From Hymenobacter duratus (GTDB lineage Bacteria > Bacteroidota > Bacteroidia > Cytophagales > Hymenobacteraceae): a stretch of DNA of 64,000 bases. Shown here piece after piece: positions 11,344-20,334 of this stretch (position 1 is the stretch's first letter; each line of letters begins with the position of its first letter). The position numbers were made by a program, and so were the translations under genes. A model generated the notes under the pieces. The model searched no databases. It was not told where the DNA came from and saw only the letters and a list, made by a program, of their open reading frames with translations. Location: the NCBI RefSeq assembly GCF_014698995.1, contig NZ_JACWZZ010000001.1, positions 1,260,501 to 1,324,500 on the forward strand, in the 5' to 3' direction.

Positions 11344-11757
11344 ATGTCAACAGTTGCTCCCATTGCTTTGGTGGATACCGAAGACTCAAAGTATAAAGTA
11401 GGGCAGATATGGAAATATCAGACAAGGCCCAATGAGAGAGAGTCTCTGCTAACTGTCGTTAAAGTAGAGTTACAGCACGAGGCCATAGTGGTAGTACATA
11501 TCCATGTCGATGGATTATGTCTAAAACCCACTGAACATGGTGGAAAGCCGGGGACTACTGCCTCACATCTTCCGTTTTCGGAAGAGGCTATGGATGCAAG
11601 TGTCATTCACTTAGTAACTCAAGTTGAGCAGTTGCCTTCGTTTGAGGAAGGTTATGAAATGTGGCGTGAAGCCTTTCTAGATGGCAAAGCCGGGACATTC
11701 AGCATCACCGTAGCGCAAGTAATTGACTTTATAGAGTCATCACTGAACACCCATTAA
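11344..11757 (+). CDS. Conserved protein of unknown function
   Basis: 137 residues, no signal peptide or membrane segment, so probably cytoplasmic. The pattern is KYKVGQIWKYQTRPNE near the N-terminus, VVHIHVDGLCL in the middle, and HLPFSEEAMDAS followed by EGYEMWREAFLDGKAGTFSI; the end looks like a helix (VAQVIDFIESSL). I recall similar uncharacterised proteins in other bacteria but cannot name a Pfam family. Base composition is visibly more AT-rich and codon use less biased than in the flanking rpoC and rpsL genes, so it may be a later insertion into the block. It ends 11 bases before the DUF3467 gene and may be cotranscribed with it. Confidence 0.8.
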   Translation: MSTVAPIALVDTEDSKYKVGQIWKYQTRPNERESLLTVVKVELQHEAIVVVHIHVDGLCLKPTEHGGKPGTTASHLPFSEEAMDASVIHLVTQVEQLPSFEEGYEMWREAFLDGKAGTFSITVAQVIDFIESSLNTH

Positions 11758-11768
11758 TTCAGAAGATC

Positions 11769-12113
11769 ATGAACCAACCAACCCAACCCGAGGCCGACGC
11801 GCCACAACCCCAAGACCCCAACGCCATCAATATTGAGCTGTCGGAAGACATTGCCGAAGGCGAGTACGCCAACCTGGCCATGATTGCGCATAGCAGCAGT
11901 GAATTCGTCATCGACTTTATCCGGCTGATGCCCGGTCTGCCCAAGGCCAAGGTGAAATCCCGCATTATTCTCACGCCGGAGCACGCCAAGCGCCTTGTTG
12001 CAGCCCTGACGGAGAACATCGAGCGGTATGAGCAAGCCAACGGCGCCATTAAGCAACAACCTGACTCTCCTATGTACCCGATGGGGTTTGGTGGGAAGAT
12101 AGGGGAGGCATAA
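11769..12113 (+). CDS. DUF3467 family protein
   Basis: 114-residue soluble protein. The Pro/Gln-rich start (MNQPTQPEADAPQPQDPN) is followed by the compact domain INIELSEDIAEGEYANLAMI, then HSSSEFVIDFIRLMPGLPKAKV and RIILTPEHAKRLVAALTENI, the pattern of the DUF3467 family. As I recall, this family often sits between rpoC and rpsL in Bacteroidota, which agrees with its place here. Function is unknown; the neighbourhood suggests a link to transcription or translation but does not prove one. A 14-bp terminator hairpin follows the stop codon. Confidence 0.9.
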   Translation: MNQPTQPEADAPQPQDPNAINIELSEDIAEGEYANLAMIAHSSSEFVIDFIRLMPGLPKAKVKSRIILTPEHAKRLVAALTENIERYEQANGAIKQQPDSPMYPMGFGGKIGEA

Positions 12114-12136
12114 TAATTCGAATAGTACCACACAGA

Positions 12137-12176
12137 TCAGGGCTTTTATCGGGATGATAGAAGCCCTGACTTTTTT
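12137..12176 (+). terminator. Terminator after the DUF3467 gene
   Basis: A 14-bp stem (12137-12150 with 12156-12169, one G-T pair, loop GGGAT) is followed by C and TTTTTT (12171-12176). It separates the rpoC-side genes from the str unit. Confidence 0.92.
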
Positions 12177-12321
12177 AGGTGCAATTCGGTGTTCTCATCG
12201 AAGTTGCTTTTGCGGGCAAAACCGCGGTAGAATGCCGAATTCAGGCGGAACCGTCTTTGCAGCCCAACAAATCACCGGAAACAGCACCAACCGTTTCTCT
12301 AAAACAAACTATTCCAACTCG

Positions 12322-12353
12322 TTTGCTATTTCATCCTGACTTTTCTACCTTTG
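12322..12353 (+). promoter_or_regulatory. Promoter of rpsL-rpsG-fusA
   Basis: TTTG (12322-12325), a 20-base spacer and TACCTTTG (12346-12353) match the Bacteroidota sigma-ABfr consensus TTTG-N19/20-TAnnTTTG exactly. The start of transcription is expected near 12360, giving a leader of about 40 bases to rpsL. Confidence 0.85.
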
Positions 12354-12401
12354 CAAGCCTAATTTTTGGGAGAGAACCCTCCTTGACAAAACATACCGTA
12401 G

Positions 12402-12830
12402 ATGCCTACCATCAACCAGTTAGTACGAAAAGGCCGCGAGAAGCTGACGACGAAGTCGAAGTCGCCGGCTCTTGACTCGTGCCCGCAGCGCCGTGGCGTT
12501 TGCACCCGTGTGTACACCACCACGCCTAAGAAGCCGAACTCGGCTATGCGTAAAGTGGCCCGTGTGCGCCTCACCAACGGCAAAGAAGTTAACGCCTACA
12601 TCCCGGGTGAAGGCCACAACCTGCAGGAGCACAGCATCGTGCTGATCCGTGGTGGTCGTGTGAAAGATCTTCCCGGTGTACGTTACCACATCATCCGTGG
12701 TGCTCTTGACACCGCCGGTGTAAACGGCCGTCTGCAGCGCCGCTCGAAGTACGGCGCTAAGCGTCCGAAGCCAGGCCAGGTTGCCGCAGCAGGCAAAGGT
12801 GGCAAACCCGCTCCCGGCAAGAAAAAGTAA
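12402..12830 (+). CDS. rpsL: Ribosomal protein S12
   Basis: Decoding-centre protein of the 30S subunit and classical site of streptomycin resistance. The 142 residues begin [20 protein letters not shown]; both conserved loops are present, [18 protein letters not shown] and [20 protein letters not shown], with the wild-type lysines of the streptomycin-sensitive form (PKKPNS and RVKDLPGV). A Lys/Gly/Pro-rich tail extends the C-terminus. It is the first gene behind a consensus promoter and is followed by an 86-base structured gap before rpsG. Confidence 0.98.
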   Translation: MPTINQLVRKGREKLTTKSKSPALDSCPQRRGVCTRVYTTTPKKPNSAMRKVARVRLTNGKEVNAYIPGEGHNLQEHSIVLIRGGRVKDLPGVRYHIIRGALDTAGVNGRLQRRSKYGAKRPKPGQVAAAGKGGKPAPGKKK

Positions 12831-12842
12831 TTGAAGCCGAGT

Positions 12843-12899
12843 GAGGTAGTGCGAAGTGCTGGATAGCACATGGTTCTTATCCCACTTGCCCGCTACCTC
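12843..12899 (+). promoter_or_regulatory. Structured rpsL-rpsG spacer, possible S7 site
   Basis: GAGGTAG (12843-12849) pairs with CTACCTC (12893-12899) and can extend outward through GAGT/ACTC with a bulge. Nested inside is GTGCT-GGAT-AGCAC (12856-12869). In E. coli, S7 represses the str operon by binding the rpsL-rpsG intercistronic RNA. The position matches, but the sequence was not compared with that site. Confidence 0.45.
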
Positions 12900-12916
12900 A
12901 ACTCATTTCTACACCC

Positions 12917-13384
12917 ATGAGAAAGTCAAAACCAAAGAAGCGCATCCTCCTGCCCGACCCCAAATACAAGGAGACGCTGGTAACCCGTTTCGTCAACTAC
13001 ATGATGTATGACGGGAAGAAAAACCTTGCTTACACCATTTTCTACGATGCCTGCGAGCTTGTTGAGCAGCGCACTAAGGAAAGCGGCGTGGAGATGTGGC
13101 GCAAGGCCCTGAACAATGTAATGCCGACCGTAGAAGTGAAGAGCCGCCGCGTAGGTGGTGCTACCTTCCAGGTTCCAATCGAAGTTCGTCCAGACCGTCG
13201 TATTGCTGTAGGTTCGAAGTGGCTGATTCAGTATGCTCGTCGTCGTGGTGAGAAGACCATGAAGGACAAGCTGGCTGGCGAAATCATTGCTGCTGCCAAA
13301 GGTGAAGGTGCTGCCGTTAAGAAAAAGGACGACACGCACCGGATGGCGGAAGCCAACAAGGCCTTCTCGCACTTCCGCTTCTAA
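12917..13384 (+). CDS. rpsG: Ribosomal protein S7
   Basis: Primary assembly protein of the 30S head that contacts E-site tRNA and mRNA. The 155 residues start [20 protein letters not shown], a Lys-rich start common in Bacteroidota, and contain [20 protein letters not shown] and [10 protein letters not shown], the rRNA-binding signature. The C-terminus ends [15 protein letters not shown]. It lies 86 bases after rpsL across a hairpin and 103 bases before fusA across a repeat-rich spacer. Confidence 0.98.
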   Translation: MRKSKPKKRILLPDPKYKETLVTRFVNYMMYDGKKNLAYTIFYDACELVEQRTKESGVEMWRKALNNVMPTVEVKSRRVGGATFQVPIEVRPDRRIAVGSKWLIQYARRRGEKTMKDKLAGEIIAAAKGEGAAVKKKDDTHRMAEANKAFSHFRF

Positions 13385-13387
13385 AAA

Positions 13388-13480
13388 ATGAGTGATTGAG
13401 TGAATGAGTGACGGAGCATTCTGGTTACTGCCACAACTCCACCATCACTCATTCAATCATTCGCCCATTCACTCATTCAA
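13388..13480. repeat. GAGT/ACTC repeat hairpin between rpsG and fusA
   Basis: The left arm 13388-13411 consists of GAGTGA/GAATGA units. The right side holds two complementary copies, 13445-13460 and 13466-13480. The best pairing (13397-13411 with 13445-13459) matches 14 of 15 bases. Two alternative partners for one arm mean that two mutually exclusive hairpins can form immediately before fusA. Confidence 0.7.
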
Positions 13481-13487
13481 AAGAGAC

Positions 13488-15632
13488 ATGGCTGTTAACA
13501 AAGACCTGCAATATCTCCGGAACATCGGGATTATGGCGCACATCGACGCCGGTAAGACCACGACTTCGGAGCGCATTCTCTATTATACCGGTAAGACCCA
13601 CAAAATCGGGGAAGTGCACGAAGGTGCTGCCACGATGGACTGGATGGAGCAGGAGCAGGAGCGGGGTATCACCATCACTTCGGCTGCTACCACCACGTTC
13701 TGGAACTACCCCACCGATGCCAACGGTGATCCAACGCCAGACACTAAGCAGTACAAAATCAACCTCATCGATACGCCTGGCCACGTTGACTTCACGGTAG
13801 AAGTGGAACGTTCGCTGCGTGTACTTGATGGTGCCGTTGCTCTGTTCTGCGCTGTGTCGGGTGTTGAGCCTCAGTCCGAGACTGTATGGCGTCAGGCTGA
13901 CAAATACAAAGTGCCCCGCATCTGCTTCGTCAACAAGATGGACCGCGCCGGCGCTGACTTCTTCAAAGCCGTTAATGAGATTAAGGACAAACTGGGTGCT
14001 AACCCAGTGCCTCTGCAAATCCCAATTGGCGCTGAAGATACCTTCAAAGGTGTAGTTGACTTGCTGACTGGCAAAGCCATCGTATGGGACGACGCAACCC
14101 AGGGCAAATCGTACCACGAAATCCCGGTTCCCGAGGATCTGGTGGACACGGTAGCCGAGTGGCGTCAGAAGCTCGTTGAGAGCGTAGCCGAGTACGATGA
14201 CCGTCTGTTGGAGAAATTCTTCGAAGATCCGGAAAGCATCACCCGCGACGAAATGATGGTTGTTATCCGCCAAGCGGTTATCGACATGAAGTTCTCGCCC
14301 GTAATGTGCGGTTCGGCCTTCAAAAACAAAGGTGTACAGTCGATGCTGGACGGCGTAATGGCCTACCTGCCGTCGCCGCTGGACATGCCCGCCATCATCG
14401 GTACCAACCCCGATACCGGCGAGGAAATCGAGCGTCATCCCGACAACGCGGAGCCTTTCACCGCGCTGGCGTTCAAGATTGCTACTGACCCCTTCGTTGG
14501 TCGTCTGTGCTTCTTCCGTTGCTATAGCGGTGTTCTGGATGCTGGCTCGTACGTGCACAACAACCGCACGAACAAGAAAGAGCGTATCTCGCGTCTGATG
14601 CAGATGCACTCCAACAAGCAGAACCCCATCGACAAAATCCAGGCTGGTGACATTGCTGCCGGCGTGGGTTTCAAAGACATCAAAACCGGCGATACGCTGA
14701 CCGACGAGAAGTCGCGCATCGTACTCGAGTCGATGTCGTTCCCTGAGCCAGTTATCGGCTACGCCATCGAGCCTAAAACTCAGGCGGACGTGGACAAGAT
14801 GGGTATGGCTATTGCCAAACTCGTGGAAGAAGATCCTACCCTCGTAGTTCAGACTGACCCCGAGACGGGCCAGACCGTACTGAAAGGCATGGGCGAGCTT
14901 CACCTCGAAATCATCATCGACCGTATGCGTCGGGAGTTCAAGGTAGAAATCAACCAGGGCGCTCCAATGGTAGCCTACAAGGAGATTCTGACCAAGAAGG
15001 TCGAGCACCGCGAAACCTACAAGAAGCAGACGGGTGGCCGCGGTAAATTCGGCGACATCGTATTCGAACTTGGTCCGAAAGAAACCGATCCGGAGAAACC
15101 AGGTCTGGAGTTCGTGAACGACATCACCGGTGGTGTTATCCCTCGCGAATTCATTGCTCCAGTTCAGAAAGGCTTCGAAGAGGCGATGAAGAACGGTCCA
15201 TTGGCTGGCTTCCCTATCGAAGGCATGCGCGTACGTCTGTACTACGGTTCGTACCACGATGTTGACTCGGACGCTCTGTCGTTCGAACTCGCAGCTCGTG
15301 GTGGTTTCCGCGAAGCTGGCAAGCAGGCTGGTCCGAAACTGCTCGAGCCTATTATGGCAGTAGAAGTAGTTTCTCCGGATGAGTACACCGGCTCGGTAAC
15401 GGGTGACCTGAACCGTCGTCGTGGTATCATGAAGGGTATGGACACGAAAGGTGGTGCCAACGTTATCAAGGCTGACGTTCCGCTGTCGGAACTGTTCGGC
15501 TACGTAACGACGCTGCGTACCATCTCGTCGGGCCGTGCTTCCGCGTCGCTGACGTTCTCGCACTACGACCAGGTGCCCAACAACCTTGCTGAAGGCATCA
15601 TCGCCAAGCAAAAGGGTAACGCCATTCGCTAA
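13488..15632 (+). CDS. fusA: Elongation factor G
   Basis: Translocation GTPase, 714 residues. The start is set at the ATG at 13488 ([20 protein letters not shown]), because the open frame running back to 13404 passes through the repeat hairpin and has no EF-G homology. G1 is AHIDAGKT (17-24), G3 DTPGHVDF, G4 NKMDR; domain IV begins around the [12 protein letters not shown] segment, and domain V ends with [14 protein letters not shown]. It is full length and a housekeeping-type EF-G. rpsJ follows after 21 bases; the usual tuf gene is not present. Confidence 0.98.
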   Translation: MAVNKDLQYLRNIGIMAHIDAGKTTTSERILYYTGKTHKIGEVHEGAATMDWMEQEQERGITITSAATTTFWNYPTDANGDPTPDTKQYKINLIDTPGHVDFTVEVERSLRVLDGAVALFCAVSGVEPQSETVWRQADKYKVPRICFVNKMDRAGADFFKAVNEIKDKLGANPVPLQIPIGAEDTFKGVVDLLTGKAIVWDDATQGKSYHEIPVPEDLVDTVAEWRQKLVESVAEYDDRLLEKFFEDPESITRDEMMVVIRQAVIDMKFSPVMCGSAFKNKGVQSMLDGVMAYLPSPLDMPAIIGTNPDTGEEIERHPDNAEPFTALAFKIATDPFVGRLCFFRCYSGVLDAGSYVHNNRTNKKERISRLMQMHSNKQNPIDKIQAGDIAAGVGFKDIKTGDTLTDEKSRIVLESMSFPEPVIGYAIEPKTQADVDKMGMAIAKLVEEDPTLVVQTDPETGQTVLKGMGELHLEIIIDRMRREFKVEINQGAPMVAYKEILTKKVEHRETYKKQTGGRGKFGDIVFELGPKETDPEKPGLEFVNDITGGVIPREFIAPVQKGFEEAMKNGPLAGFPIEGMRVRLYYGSYHDVDSDALSFELAARGGFREAGKQAGPKLLEPIMAVEVVSPDEYTGSVTGDLNRRRGIMKGMDTKGGANVIKADVPLSELFGYVTTLRTISSGRASASLTFSHYDQVPNNLAEGIIAKQKGNAIR

Positions 15633-15653
15633 TACCGCTTTCATTCAATAGAC

Positions 15654-15959
15654 ATGAACCAGAAGATTCGCATCAAACTCAAATCCTACGACCACAACTT
15701 GGTGGACAAATCGTCGGAGAAGATCGTGAAGGCGGTGAAGGCTACGGGCGCTATCGTTAGCGGTCCTATTCCCTTGCCGACCGTCAAGGAAAAATTCACT
15801 GTACTTCGTTCGCCCCACGTGAACAAGAAGTCGCGTGAGCAATTCCAGCTCTGCACTTACAAGCGTCTCGTGGACATCTACTCGACTTCGTCGAAAACGG
15901 TAGATGCACTGATGAAGCTAGAACTGCCCAGCGGCGTTGACGTTGAAATCAAAGTCTGA
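15654..15959 (+). CDS. rpsJ: Ribosomal protein S10
   Basis: 30S head protein that also acts in transcription antitermination with NusB. The 101 residues contain the loop [20 protein letters not shown] and the conserved [18 protein letters not shown]. It lies 21 bases after fusA, so it is transcribed with the str genes, and it is cut off from rplC by a strong terminator at 15985-16026. S10 is therefore expressed with EF-G rather than as the head of the S10 operon. Confidence 0.98.
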   Translation: MNQKIRIKLKSYDHNLVDKSSEKIVKAVKATGAIVSGPIPLPTVKEKFTVLRSPHVNKKSREQFQLCTYKRLVDIYSTSSKTVDALMKLELPSGVDVEIKV

Positions 15960-15984
15960 GGACAGGTTTTAGCGAATAGCTAGC

Positions 15985-16026
15985 AAAACACCCCACTGGT
16001 TCTCCGGAGCCGGTGGGGTGTTTTCA
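15985..16026 (+). terminator. Terminator between rpsJ and rplC
   Basis: A 16-bp stem (15987-16002 with 16007-16022, two G-T pairs, loop TCCG) is flanked by AAAA on the left and TTTT on the right. It is a strong intrinsic terminator that ends the rpsL-rpsJ unit. Confidence 0.93.
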
Positions 16027-16163
16027 TTTGCAGCAGAGCATCGAGCACCCAAAGTTCAATTTGTACCAGTGAAGTAGGAGGGATGCACAGTTGATTGAAA
16101 GAGCTAAAGCCGTGACACTGAAAATATTTCAAAGGGTAGCTAGAATATAACATAACAATTTCC

Positions 16164-16206
16164 TAGCTTTGCACTCCCATTCTGAAAACGCCACTCGGGC
16201 GTTTTC
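16164..16206 (+). promoter_or_regulatory. Promoter and 5' hairpin of the rplC unit
   Basis: TAGCTTTG (16164-16171) matches the -7 consensus; no clear TTTG lies at the -33 position. Just downstream, GAAAACGCC (16184-16192) pairs with GGCGTTTTC (16198-16206), loop ACTCG, so the transcript would begin almost directly with a 9-bp hairpin ending in TTTTC. It could protect the 5' end or act as a weak attenuator. In E. coli, L4 controls this operon through a leader hairpin. Confidence 0.6.
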
Positions 16207-16235
16207 GTGTGCGTCTTTTACTAAACCCCAACAGA

Positions 16236-16856
16236 ATGCCTGGCATCATCGGTAAAAAAATCGGTATGACAAGCCTCTTCACTCCGGACGGGAAGAACAT
16301 CCCTTGCACGCTCATCGAAGCGGGTCCTTGTGTAGTGACGCAGGTTAAGACTATCGAAACGGACGGCTACACGGCCATCCAGCTCGGTTACGGCGAGAAG
16401 AAGGCGAAAAACACCACCAAAGCATTGGCTGGTCATTTCGCTAAAGCCGGAACTACTCCCAAAAGAAAACTCGTTGAGTTCCGTACCGACGAGGTTGCTA
16501 GCTTCACTGCTGGCAGCGAAATCAACACTTCCCTCTTCGAGGAAGGCGAATTCGTTGACGTAGTAGGCACCTCGAAAGGCAAAGGCTTTCAGGGTGTTGT
16601 AAAGCGTTACAACTTCGCTGGTGTAGGCGGGCAGACGCACGGCCAGCACAACCGTGGTCGTCACCCTGGTTCCATCGGTGCTTGCTCGTGGCCTTCGCGC
16701 GTATTCAAAGGAATGCGCATGGGTGGCCGCATGGGCAATGACCGTGTGAAAGTGCAGAACCTGAAGGTGATGCGCATTGTAGCCGACAAGAACCTCATCG
16801 TGGTGAGTGGCTCGATTCCCGGTGCCAAGAATTCATTCGTGGTCCTGGAAAAATAA
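16236..16856 (+). CDS. rplC: Ribosomal protein L3
   Basis: Early 50S assembly protein near the peptidyl-transferase centre. 206 residues from the ATG at 16236 ([20 protein letters not shown]); an upstream in-frame ATG at 16209 would add nine residues absent from the family. The central conserved stretch [20 protein letters not shown] and the [15 protein letters not shown] segment are intact. It is the first gene of the rplC-rpsN transcription unit and is spaced 8 bases from rplD. Confidence 0.97.
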   Translation: MPGIIGKKIGMTSLFTPDGKNIPCTLIEAGPCVVTQVKTIETDGYTAIQLGYGEKKAKNTTKALAGHFAKAGTTPKRKLVEFRTDEVASFTAGSEINTSLFEEGEFVDVVGTSKGKGFQGVVKRYNFAGVGGQTHGQHNRGRHPGSIGACSWPSRVFKGMRMGGRMGNDRVKVQNLKVMRIVADKNLIVVSGSIPGAKNSFVVLEK

Positions 16857-16864
16857 CCTTGAAG

Positions 16865-17503
16865 ATGGAACTGTCAGTATATAACATCAAAGGCGAAGAC
16901 ACCGGCCGTAAGGTTACGCTGTCTGACGCCATCTTCGGTCTGGAACCGAACGAGCACGTGATGTATCTCGACGTGAAGCAGTACTTGGCCAACCAGCGCC
17001 AGGGCACGCACAAGTCGAAGCAGCGCAACGAAGTGCACGGCACCACCAAGAAGCTGAAGAAGCAAAAAGGTACGGGCGGCGCTCGTGCTGGCTCGATGAA
17101 ATCGGGTGTGTTCGTAGGTGGCGGCCGGATTTTCGGTCCTGAGCCCCGCGACTACGGCTTCAAGCTGAACAAGAAAACGAAGCGTCTTGCTCGTCTGTCG
17201 GCTCTCTCGACGCTGGCCAAAGACGGTAAGGTGGCTCTGGTAGAGAACATCACTCTGTCGGCTCCCAAGACCAAAGACTTCCTCAACATCCTGAACGGTC
17301 TGAAGCTGAACAACGGCAAAAAGACCCTGCTGGTAACCGGCGAAGTAGATAAGAACGTGGTGCTGTCGGCGCGCAACATTCAGAAAATCACCGTGGCTAC
17401 GCCCGTTGCTCTGAACACGCACGACCTGTTGAACACCGACACGCTGCTGCTGTCGGAAGCGGGCCTGACGGCATTGGAACAACTCTATACCACTGCTGAA
17501 TAA
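16865..17503 (+). CDS. rplD: Ribosomal protein L4
   Basis: 50S protein lining the exit tunnel; in E. coli it is the autoregulator of the S10 operon. The start is set at the ATG at 16865 (MELSVYNIKGEDTGRKVTLS), giving 212 residues; a TTG two codons earlier is less likely. The tunnel-loop region GTHKSKQRNEVHGTTKKLKK and GTGGARAGSMKSGVFVGGG is well conserved. The stop codon overlaps the rplW start by one base (TAATG), suggesting translational coupling. Confidence 0.97.
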   Translation: MELSVYNIKGEDTGRKVTLSDAIFGLEPNEHVMYLDVKQYLANQRQGTHKSKQRNEVHGTTKKLKKQKGTGGARAGSMKSGVFVGGGRIFGPEPRDYGFKLNKKTKRLARLSALSTLAKDGKVALVENITLSAPKTKDFLNILNGLKLNNGKKTLLVTGEVDKNVVLSARNIQKITVATPVALNTHDLLNTDTLLLSEAGLTALEQLYTTAE

Positions 17504-17790
17504 TGAGCACGCTGAAAAAACCCATCGTGACCGAGAAGGCCACGGGCCTGAACGAAAAAGGCCAGTACGTTTTCGAAGTAGAGCGTACCGCCAATAAGGT
17601 TCAGATCAAAAAGGACATCGAGCAGTTCTATGGCGTGACGGTAACGGGCATCAGCACGATCCGCACCAATGGAAAAGTGAAGTCCAAATTCACGAAAGGT
17701 GGTTCGGTATCGGGCCGTCGCGCACATGGCAAAAAAGCCATCGTGACCGTGAAGGAAGGCGAGGTTATCGACTTCTACAGCGGCATCTAA
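17503..17790 (+). CDS. rplW: Ribosomal protein L23
   Basis: Protein at the tunnel exit and docking site for trigger factor and SRP. The 95 residues open with STLKKPIVTEKATGLNEKGQ and contain the rRNA-binding KVQIKKDIEQFYGVTV segment. The start codon overlaps the rplD stop codon. It is 43 bases before rplB, one of the wider gaps inside this otherwise tightly packed unit. Confidence 0.97.
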   Translation: MSTLKKPIVTEKATGLNEKGQYVFEVERTANKVQIKKDIEQFYGVTVTGISTIRTNGKVKSKFTKGGSVSGRRAHGKKAIVTVKEGEVIDFYSGI

Positions 17791-17833
17791 GCTGCGCCCT
17801 TTTCTGCATAAGAGCATTTCCTAAGCAAGAGTA

Positions 17834-18661
17834 ATGGCACTCAAAAAACTAAGACCAACATCACCGGGTCAGCGCTTCCGCATTGCACCGGCCTTCGACG
17901 AGATTACGACGTCGACGCCGGAGAAGTCGCTGTTGGCACCCATGAAAAACTCCGGTGGCCGCAACAACTCGGGCAAAATGTCCAACCGCTACATCGGTGG
18001 TGGGCACAAAGCCAAGTATCGTATTATCGACTTCAAGCGTGACAAAGCCTCTGTGCCTGCTACGGTGAAAACGATTGAGTACGATCCGAACCGTACGGCC
18101 CGTATCGCCCTGCTTCAGTACGCCGATGGCGAGAAGCGTTACATCATCGCTCCTGCGGGCGTTGAGGTAGGTGCTACGGTCGTGTCAGGTTCGGGTGTAG
18201 CCCCGGAAGTAGGCAACGCCCTGCCGCTGCGCGAAATCCCGCTCGGTACCATCGTGCATAACATCGAGCTGATGCCCGGCAACGGTGCCGCTATGGCCCG
18301 CTCCGCTGGTACGTACGCTCAGCTGGTTGCCCGCGAAGACAAATACGCCACCCTGAAATTGCCTTCCGGTGAGATGCGCATGGTACTCGTTACCTGCATG
18401 GCTACGGTTGGTACTGTTTCGAACGGTGACCATATGAACGTACGTCTCGGCAAAGCCGGTCGTAACCGTTGGTTGGGTCGTCGTCCGCGCGTTCGTGGTG
18501 TCGCTATGAACCCTGTCGATCACCCAATGGGTGGTGGCGAAGGCAAATCGTCGGGTGGTCACCCACGTAGCCGTAACGGTATCTTCTCGAAAGGTCAGAA
18601 GACCCGCAACAAGAATAAGTACTCGGAGCAGCTCATCGTTAACCGCAAAGGCAAGAAGTAA
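17834..18661 (+). CDS. rplB: Ribosomal protein L2
   Basis: Highly conserved 50S protein required for peptidyl transfer and subunit association. The 275 residues match the family. The N-terminal SPGQRFRIA region, [20 protein letters not shown] and the catalytic-region motif [20 protein letters not shown], with its conserved histidine, are all present. It is followed after 3 bases by rpsS. Confidence 0.98.
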   Translation: MALKKLRPTSPGQRFRIAPAFDEITTSTPEKSLLAPMKNSGGRNNSGKMSNRYIGGGHKAKYRIIDFKRDKASVPATVKTIEYDPNRTARIALLQYADGEKRYIIAPAGVEVGATVVSGSGVAPEVGNALPLREIPLGTIVHNIELMPGNGAAMARSAGTYAQLVAREDKYATLKLPSGEMRMVLVTCMATVGTVSNGDHMNVRLGKAGRNRWLGRRPRVRGVAMNPVDHPMGGGEGKSSGGHPRSRNGIFSKGQKTRNKNKYSEQLIVNRKGKK

Positions 18662-18664
18662 ACA

Positions 18665-18943
18665 ATGGCACGTTCACTAAAAAAAGGGCCGTACATTGAC
18701 TTCCGGCTCGAGAAGAAAGTAACGGCAATGGATGAAGCCGGCAAAAAATCGGTGGTGAAGACTTGGTCGCGCCGCTCGATGATTTCGCCTGATTTCGTTG
18801 GCCACACCTTCGCCGTTCACAACGGCAATAAGTTCATCCCGGTATATGTGACGGAGAACATGGTAGGACACAAACTCGGTGAGTTTGCTCCGACCCGGAA
18901 CTTCCGTGGACACATTGCCAAGAAAGATAAAGGCAAGCGCTAA
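18665..18943 (+). CDS. rpsS: Ribosomal protein S19
   Basis: 30S head protein bridging to the 50S subunit. The 92 residues begin [20 protein letters not shown] and carry [20 protein letters not shown] and the C-terminal [20 protein letters not shown], the usual family pattern. It is packed 3 bases after rplB and 2 bases before rplV. Confidence 0.98.
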   Translation: MARSLKKGPYIDFRLEKKVTAMDEAGKKSVVKTWSRRSMISPDFVGHTFAVHNGNKFIPVYVTENMVGHKLGEFAPTRNFRGHIAKKDKGKR

Positions 18944-18945
18944 TC

Positions 18946-19425
18946 ATGGAAGCAACCGCTAAACTCCGCAACGTCCCCACCTCGCCGCGCAAGATGCGCC
19001 TGGTGGCCGACATGATCCGTGGTCAGAAAGTGACCCGTGCGCTTGGTCTGCTGAAATTCGAGGCTAACTCGGGTGCTGCACGCGTTGAAAAGCTTCTCCT
19101 CTCGGCTCTGGCCAACTGGCAGCAGCACAACGAGGAAGAGCGTATCGAAGACGCTAACCTCTACATCAAGGCTATCTTCGTGGATGAAGGCCGTCAGTTG
19201 AAGCGTCTGCGCCCCGCCCCCCAGGGCCGTGGCCACCGCATCCGCAAGCGCAGCAACCACGTGACGCTGGTGATTGACTCAAAAGTAGAACCGCTAGGTA
19301 GCAAAGCTGCTGCTAAGCAGGCTGCTGAAACGAAAACCACCGACGCCGCTGTTGAAGCCAAGCCGAAGACACGTCGTAGCTCGGCTAAGAAATCCACTGA
19401 AACCAAGGCAGAAGCCTCCGCATAA
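18946..19425 (+). CDS. rplV: Ribosomal protein L22 with extended tail
   Basis: Exit-tunnel protein of the 50S subunit. The conserved core is about residues 1-112 ([20 protein letters not shown] to [13 protein letters not shown]). The protein is 159 residues against the usual 110 or so: the last 45 are an Ala/Lys/Thr/Glu-rich low-complexity tail ([20 protein letters not shown] and onward), probably disordered on the ribosome surface. Similar tails occur on L17 in this window. It lies 5 bases before rpsC. Confidence 0.97.
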   Translation: MEATAKLRNVPTSPRKMRLVADMIRGQKVTRALGLLKFEANSGAARVEKLLLSALANWQQHNEEERIEDANLYIKAIFVDEGRQLKRLRPAPQGRGHRIRKRSNHVTLVIDSKVEPLGSKAAAKQAAETKTTDAAVEAKPKTRRSSAKKSTETKAEASA

Positions 19426-19430
19426 GCACT

Positions 19431-20297
19431 ATGGGACAGAAAGTAAATCCGGTTGGCTTCCGTCTGGGCGTCATTAAAGGATGGGACTCGAACTGGTACG
19501 GCGGCAAGGACTTTGCCGACAAACTGGTGGAGGACGAGAAAATCCGCAAATACATCATGGCTCGTATCCCGAAAGGTGGCATTAGCCGCATCGTGATTGA
19601 GCGTACGCTGAAGCGCATCACCATTACCATCAACACGGCTCGTCCGGGTGTGGTAATCGGCAAGGGTGGCGCTGAAGTGGATAAGATCAAAGACGAACTG
19701 AAGCAGATCACCAGCAAGGACGTTCAGATCAACATCTTCGAAATCAAGCGTCCGGAACTCGACGCAAAGCTGGTAGGTGAGAGCATTGCTCAGCAGCTGC
19801 AGGCTCGTATCTCGTTCCGCCGTGCCATGAAGATGAGCATTCAGGCTGCTATCCGCGTTGGTGCCGAAGGCATCAAGATCCAGTGCGGTGGCCGTTTGGG
19901 CGGTGCTGAAATTGCCCGTTCCGAGCAGTACAAAGAAGGTCGTACGCCGCTGCACACGTTGCGCGCCGATATCGACTACGCTTTGTCGGAAGCTCAGACC
20001 GTGTATGGCAAAATCGGTATCAAAGTATGGATCATGCGTGGTGAAGTGTTCGGCAAGCCCGACCTGTCGCCTAACCAGGTTCCTGCTAACCAAGGCAACG
20101 ACACCCGTGGTGGCGACCGTGGCCCACGCGGCGAGCGTGGTGACCGTGGTGGCGACCGTGGCCCGCGCCGCGACCGTAACGACCGTGGTGGCGACAACCG
20201 TGGTGGTGCAGGTGCCGCTGGTGGCCAGCGCCGTGGCGGTGGTGCCCCAGGTGGTGCCAACCGTGGTGGTCAAGGCGGTGGCGCTCCGCGTCGCTAG
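19431..20297 (+). CDS. rpsC: Ribosomal protein S3 with RGG-rich tail
   Basis: 30S head protein at the mRNA entry site with helicase activity. The N-terminal part ([20 protein letters not shown]), the KH domain with [17 protein letters not shown], and the C-terminal domain up to about residue 215 are normal. Beyond that comes a tail of about 70 residues made of Arg-Gly-Gly, Asp-Arg-Gly and Gly-Pro-Arg repeats (about 220-288), giving 288 residues against a usual 210-235. At the DNA level the tail is a degenerate tandem CGTGGTGGC/GACCGT repeat. Such tails bind RNA non-specifically in other proteins; a role here is inference. Confidence 0.97.
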   Translation: MGQKVNPVGFRLGVIKGWDSNWYGGKDFADKLVEDEKIRKYIMARIPKGGISRIVIERTLKRITITINTARPGVVIGKGGAEVDKIKDELKQITSKDVQINIFEIKRPELDAKLVGESIAQQLQARISFRRAMKMSIQAAIRVGAEGIKIQCGGRLGGAEIARSEQYKEGRTPLHTLRADIDYALSEAQTVYGKIGIKVWIMRGEVFGKPDLSPNQVPANQGNDTRGGDRGPRGERGDRGGDRGPRRDRNDRGGDNRGGAGAAGGQRRGGGAPGGANRGGQGGGAPRR

Positions 20298-20334
20298 CCG
20301 TTTCTTTTCTTCAGAAATTCAATTTCAATAACTC

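Noticed and set aside
13404..13487. N-terminal extension of EF-G
   Set aside because: It encodes His/Ser-rich repeats from the GAGT/ACTC element, and EF-G homology begins at 13488.
13473..15644. 723-codon open frame antisense to fusA
   Set aside because: It mirrors the codon bias of fusA on the opposite strand, has no recognisable domain, and fusA is certain.
19194..20273. 359-codon frame antisense to rpsC and rplV
   Set aside because: Thr/Ala/Val repeats are the reverse reading of the RGG-encoding tandem sequence.
20110..20290. Tandem repeat in the S3 tail considered as a possible CRISPR or minisatellite
   Set aside because: The units are degenerate, in frame and encode RGG-type protein; no spacers of constant length.
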